NCBI GenBank assembly: GCA_902494945.1
Contig: CABUVF010000101.1
Coordinates: forward strand, 1-7,748
Length of the DNA: 7,748 nt
Origin: an uncultured Collinsella sp.
Lineage (GTDB): Bacteria; Actinomycetota; Coriobacteriia; Coriobacteriales; Coriobacteriaceae
Reading direction: 5' to 3'
The stretch's first letter is position 1. Each line of letters begins with the position of its first letter. The notes under the pieces are model-generated. The model made no database searches, was not told where the DNA came from, and saw only the letters and a list, made by a program, of their open reading frames with translations. Made by a program: the position numbers and the translations under genes. Below, piece by piece: positions 5,794 to 7,748 of this stretch.

Positions 5794-5821
5794 GCCCAAC
5801 AGCCCGCCAAAACAAAGCGCC

Positions 5822-6889
5822 CTAAACGGTAGGTTCAATCCCCAGGTGCTCAAAGGTGCGAAGGGTTGCCTGACGGCCCTGCGGCGTACGAATCATCAAC
5901 CCGCACTGCAGCAAATAGGGCTCATAGACATCCTCGAGCGTGCCCGGGTCCTCGCCCACCGCGCTGGCAAGGGTCGTAAGTCCCACGGCACGACCGGAGA
6001 ACGTCTTGGCAAGCGTCTCCAAGATACGAATATCCATCCAGTCCAGGCCGAGCTCGTCGATCTCGAAGAACTCGAGCGCCTGACGGCAAATATCGAGCTC
6101 GATGGGGCCGTTGCCACGCACCTGCGCATAGTCGCGCACGCGCTTGAGCAAACGATTAGCCAAGCGCGGCGTGCCACGCGAACGTGAGCCGATCTCGAGC
6201 GCACTCGGATGATCGATCGTCACGCCCAGAATGGTTGCCGAGCGCGTCACAATCTGCGCGAGTTCTTCGACCGTGTAGTAATCCAGGCGATATGAAATGC
6301 CAAAGCGGTCGCGCAGCGGGCCAGTCAGCATACCCGAGCGGGTCGTTGCCGCCACCAGCGTAAACTTGGGGATATCCAGGCGAATCGATCGTGCGGCCGG
6401 GCCTTTACCGATCACGATATCGAGGGCAAAGTCCTCCATCGCGGGGTACAGGACCTCCTCGACCGAACGGTTGAGGCGGTGGATCTCGTCAATAAACAGC
6501 ACATCACCCGGCTGCAGGTTGGTAAGGATAGCCGCCAGGTCACCGGTGCGCGCGATGGCAGGGCCACTCGTGGTCTTGATCTGAGCGCCCAGCTCGTTGG
6601 CGATAACGGTGGCCAGCGTGGTCTTGCCCAGGCCCGGAGGACCCGAGAAAATCACGTGGTCGAGCGTCTCGCCACGGCTCTGCGCCGCTTCGATCAACAC
6701 GCGCAGGCTCTGCTTGATGTGCTCCTGACCACAGTAATCGTCCAGGCGCTGGGGGCGCAAAGTGCGGTCGACATCGAGGTCCTCGGCCGTCAGCTCCGAG
6801 CCCACCATGCGCTCGCCGTGCGCCATGGATGCCGCCGGCGAGTTGCCGGGCGTCGCCCACAGGTCCTGAGAGTCATCGGCTTCCCACAT
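5822..6889 (-). CDS. ruvB: Holliday junction branch-migration ATPase RuvB
   Basis: The 355-residue hexameric AAA+ motor that, loaded by RuvA, drives branch migration of Holliday junctions in recombinational repair. Visible are Walker A GPPGLGKT (83-90), Walker B FIDEIH (132-137), sensor 1 AATTR (180-184), the arginine finger in GPLRDRFG (R193), and a C-terminal winged-helix domain (about 280-350, with GLDWMDIRIL and a late RTPQGR). The N-terminus is about 20-25 residues longer than the E. coli protein before the conserved LRPxxLxDYxGQ block (44-55). The ATG at 6889 shares its A with the last base of the ruvA stop (TGATG), implying translational coupling. A GTG one codon upstream (6892) is an alternative start. 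No clear terminator follows the gene before fhs. Confidence 0.97.
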   Translation of the reverse strand: MWEADDSQDLWATPGNSPAASMAHGERMVGSELTAEDLDVDRTLRPQRLDDYCGQEHIKQSLRVLIEAAQSRGETLDHVIFSGPPGLGKTTLATVIANELGAQIKTTSGPAIARTGDLAAILTNLQPGDVLFIDEIHRLNRSVEEVLYPAMEDFALDIVIGKGPAARSIRLDIPKFTLVAATTRSGMLTGPLRDRFGISYRLDYYTVEELAQIVTRSATILGVTIDHPSALEIGSRSRGTPRLANRLLKRVRDYAQVRGNGPIELDICRQALEFFEIDELGLDWMDIRILETLAKTFSGRAVGLTTLASAVGEDPGTLEDVYEPYLLQCGLMIRTPQGRQATLRTFEHLGIEPTV

Positions 6890-7509
6890 CACGCATCCAT
6901 TCCGAGTCGCTTAAGCGCCGCGCCGAGCAGATCCTCGACACGCATATTCTGCCCATCATACCCGCTCAGGGCAACATCGGTCTCCTGCGGGCTAAAGCCC
7001 ATGGAAAGGAGCGCCGCACGGGCGTCATCGATGGCCGAGGGAGCGGCAGCGGGCACGGGCATCGCAACCTGGCCGGGAATCACGTCGACCGGCACAAAGC
7101 CCTTGTCCTTGGCAAAGGTGCTCTTGAGCTCCAGGATCAGACGCTGAGCTGTCTTTTTGCCCACACCGGGCACCTTGGCCATGCCCTTGTCGTCCTCGGC
7201 CATCACCAGCGAATACAATTGCCCCACGGTATAGGTGGAAAGCACGGCGAGCGCCAAGCGCGGGCCAACGCCCGAGACAGACACGAGCCGATCGAACATC
7301 GTGCGCTCATCCTTAGAGGAAAAACCGAAAAGTGTCATGGCGTCCTCGCGCACCTGCATACGCGTGTAGAGGCGGACCTCGCCGCCGGGCGTCGGCAACG
7401 TGGCCGCAGTGCTGCCCGAGATGCCGAGCTCAAAGCCAACGCCCGACACATCGACGACAGCAGAGCTCATCGTGGCCTCGACAAGCGTTCCGTGGAGCTG
7501 GGAAATCAT
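6889..7509 (-). CDS. ruvA: Holliday junction DNA-binding protein RuvA
   Basis: A 206-residue subunit of the RuvAB complex that binds the four-way junction as a tetramer and loads RuvB. Domain I is the N-terminal OB fold (1-62, MISQLHGTLV...MTLFGF). Domain II carries two helix-hairpin-helix motifs, VSGVGPRLA (78-86) and VPGVGKKTAQ (113-122). A Pro/Ala-rich linker (about 142-158) leads to domain III (159-206), which contacts RuvB. The length is typical. The ATG overlaps the ruvC stop by one base (TGATG), and a GAGGA lies 11 nt upstream inside the ruvC end. The downstream end overlaps ruvB in the same way. Confidence 0.97.
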   Translation of the reverse strand: MISQLHGTLVEATMSSAVVDVSGVGFELGISGSTAATLPTPGGEVRLYTRMQVREDAMTLFGFSSKDERTMFDRLVSVSGVGPRLALAVLSTYTVGQLYSLVMAEDDKGMAKVPGVGKKTAQRLILELKSTFAKDKGFVPVDVIPGQVAMPVPAAAPSAIDDARAALLSMGFSPQETDVALSGYDGQNMRVEDLLGAALKRLGMDA

Positions 7510-7748
7510 CAGTATCCGGTTCCTCTCTGTTGATAGAACTCGCCGCCGGTAAGCGCCCGGGTACGGCTGAGGTTAACGTGGCAGATGGCGCAGGCCAGGG
7601 CATCGGCGGCATGGTCGGGATGCGGGTCGTGATCGAGCTGCGTGAGCGTGCGCACCATGTAGGCGACCTGCCGCTTATCTGCGGCACCGGTACCCACCAC
7701 AGCCTGCTTGATCTGCATAGGCGTGTACTCGCCGATCTCGAGCGCGCA
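7509..7748 (-). CDS. ruvC: Crossover junction endodeoxyribonuclease RuvC (3' part only)
   Basis: The C-terminal 79 residues of RuvC, the dimeric resolvase that nicks Holliday junctions; the 5' end lies outside the window. The visible part holds the family block EYTPMQIKQAVVG...ADKRQV and PDHAADALACAICH. The HAAD tetrad matches the last pair of catalytic residues. The first is His, as in Thermus RuvC, where E. coli has Asp; this is a normal variant. The frame stays open to the window edge, so the gene is partial rather than broken. It is the first of the three visible ruv genes; the operon promoter is not in view. Confidence 0.95.
   Translation of the reverse strand, partial: CALEIGEYTPMQIKQAVVGTGAADKRQVAYMVRTLTQLDHDPHPDHAADALACAICHVNLSRTRALTGGEFYQQRGTGY

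Noticed and set aside
5678..5821. Possible folate riboswitch in the fhs leader
   Set aside because: The predicted leader is only about 35 nt and no conserved riboswitch core is visible; the repeats upstream lie outside the transcript.

Overview
The window is a GC-rich bacterial chromosome segment with compact genes, mostly AAAGGA-type ribosome binding sites, and a ruvC-ruvA-ruvB operon joined by TGATG overlaps. Gene content, GC-rich codon use and protein style fit an anaerobic Actinomycetota of the Coriobacteriia (Collinsella-like). That placement is an inference from style and was not checked by alignment. Five complete genes, one partial gene and one C-terminal gene fragment are supported; no RNA gene, insertion sequence, CRISPR array or phage gene is visible.

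Layout from left to right. Positions 12-48 hold a minus-strand intrinsic terminator. Positions 93-1430 (minus) encode a double zinc-ribbon protein of the TFIIB-type zinc-ribbon family. Its reading frame is broken by one in-frame TAA at 495-497; the family's C-terminal domain continues in the same frame and can be read as a separate 115-residue ORF (93-440). A 218-bp divergent intergenic region holds a 17-bp palindrome (1460-1476). It leads to a plus-strand cation diffusion facilitator (1649-2830) whose predicted metal site suggests manganese export. Only 12 bp away and convergent is a minus-strand gene (2843-3832) for a single-pass membrane protein. It has a Tyr/Pro-rich cytoplasmic tail with three Thr-x-Val motifs, a PASTA-like outer region and four heptad repeats.

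Positions 4010-5677 (minus) encode formate-tetrahydrofolate ligase (fhs), with a strong terminator at 3944-3984. The gap upstream holds its own promoter candidate and a 16-bp direct repeat with 23-bp periodicity that looks like a regulator site. Positions 5822-7748 (minus) hold ruvB, ruvA and the 3' end of ruvC, the complete Holliday-junction branch-migration and resolution set.

Functionally the window is mainly housekeeping: recombination (ruvCAB), one-carbon metabolism (fhs) and metal homeostasis (CDF). The less understood parts are the split zinc-ribbon gene, the possible kinase/FHA-linked membrane protein, and two candidate operators. I did not find a convincing new multi-gene system. The best leads are the in-frame stop and the fhs upstream repeat.
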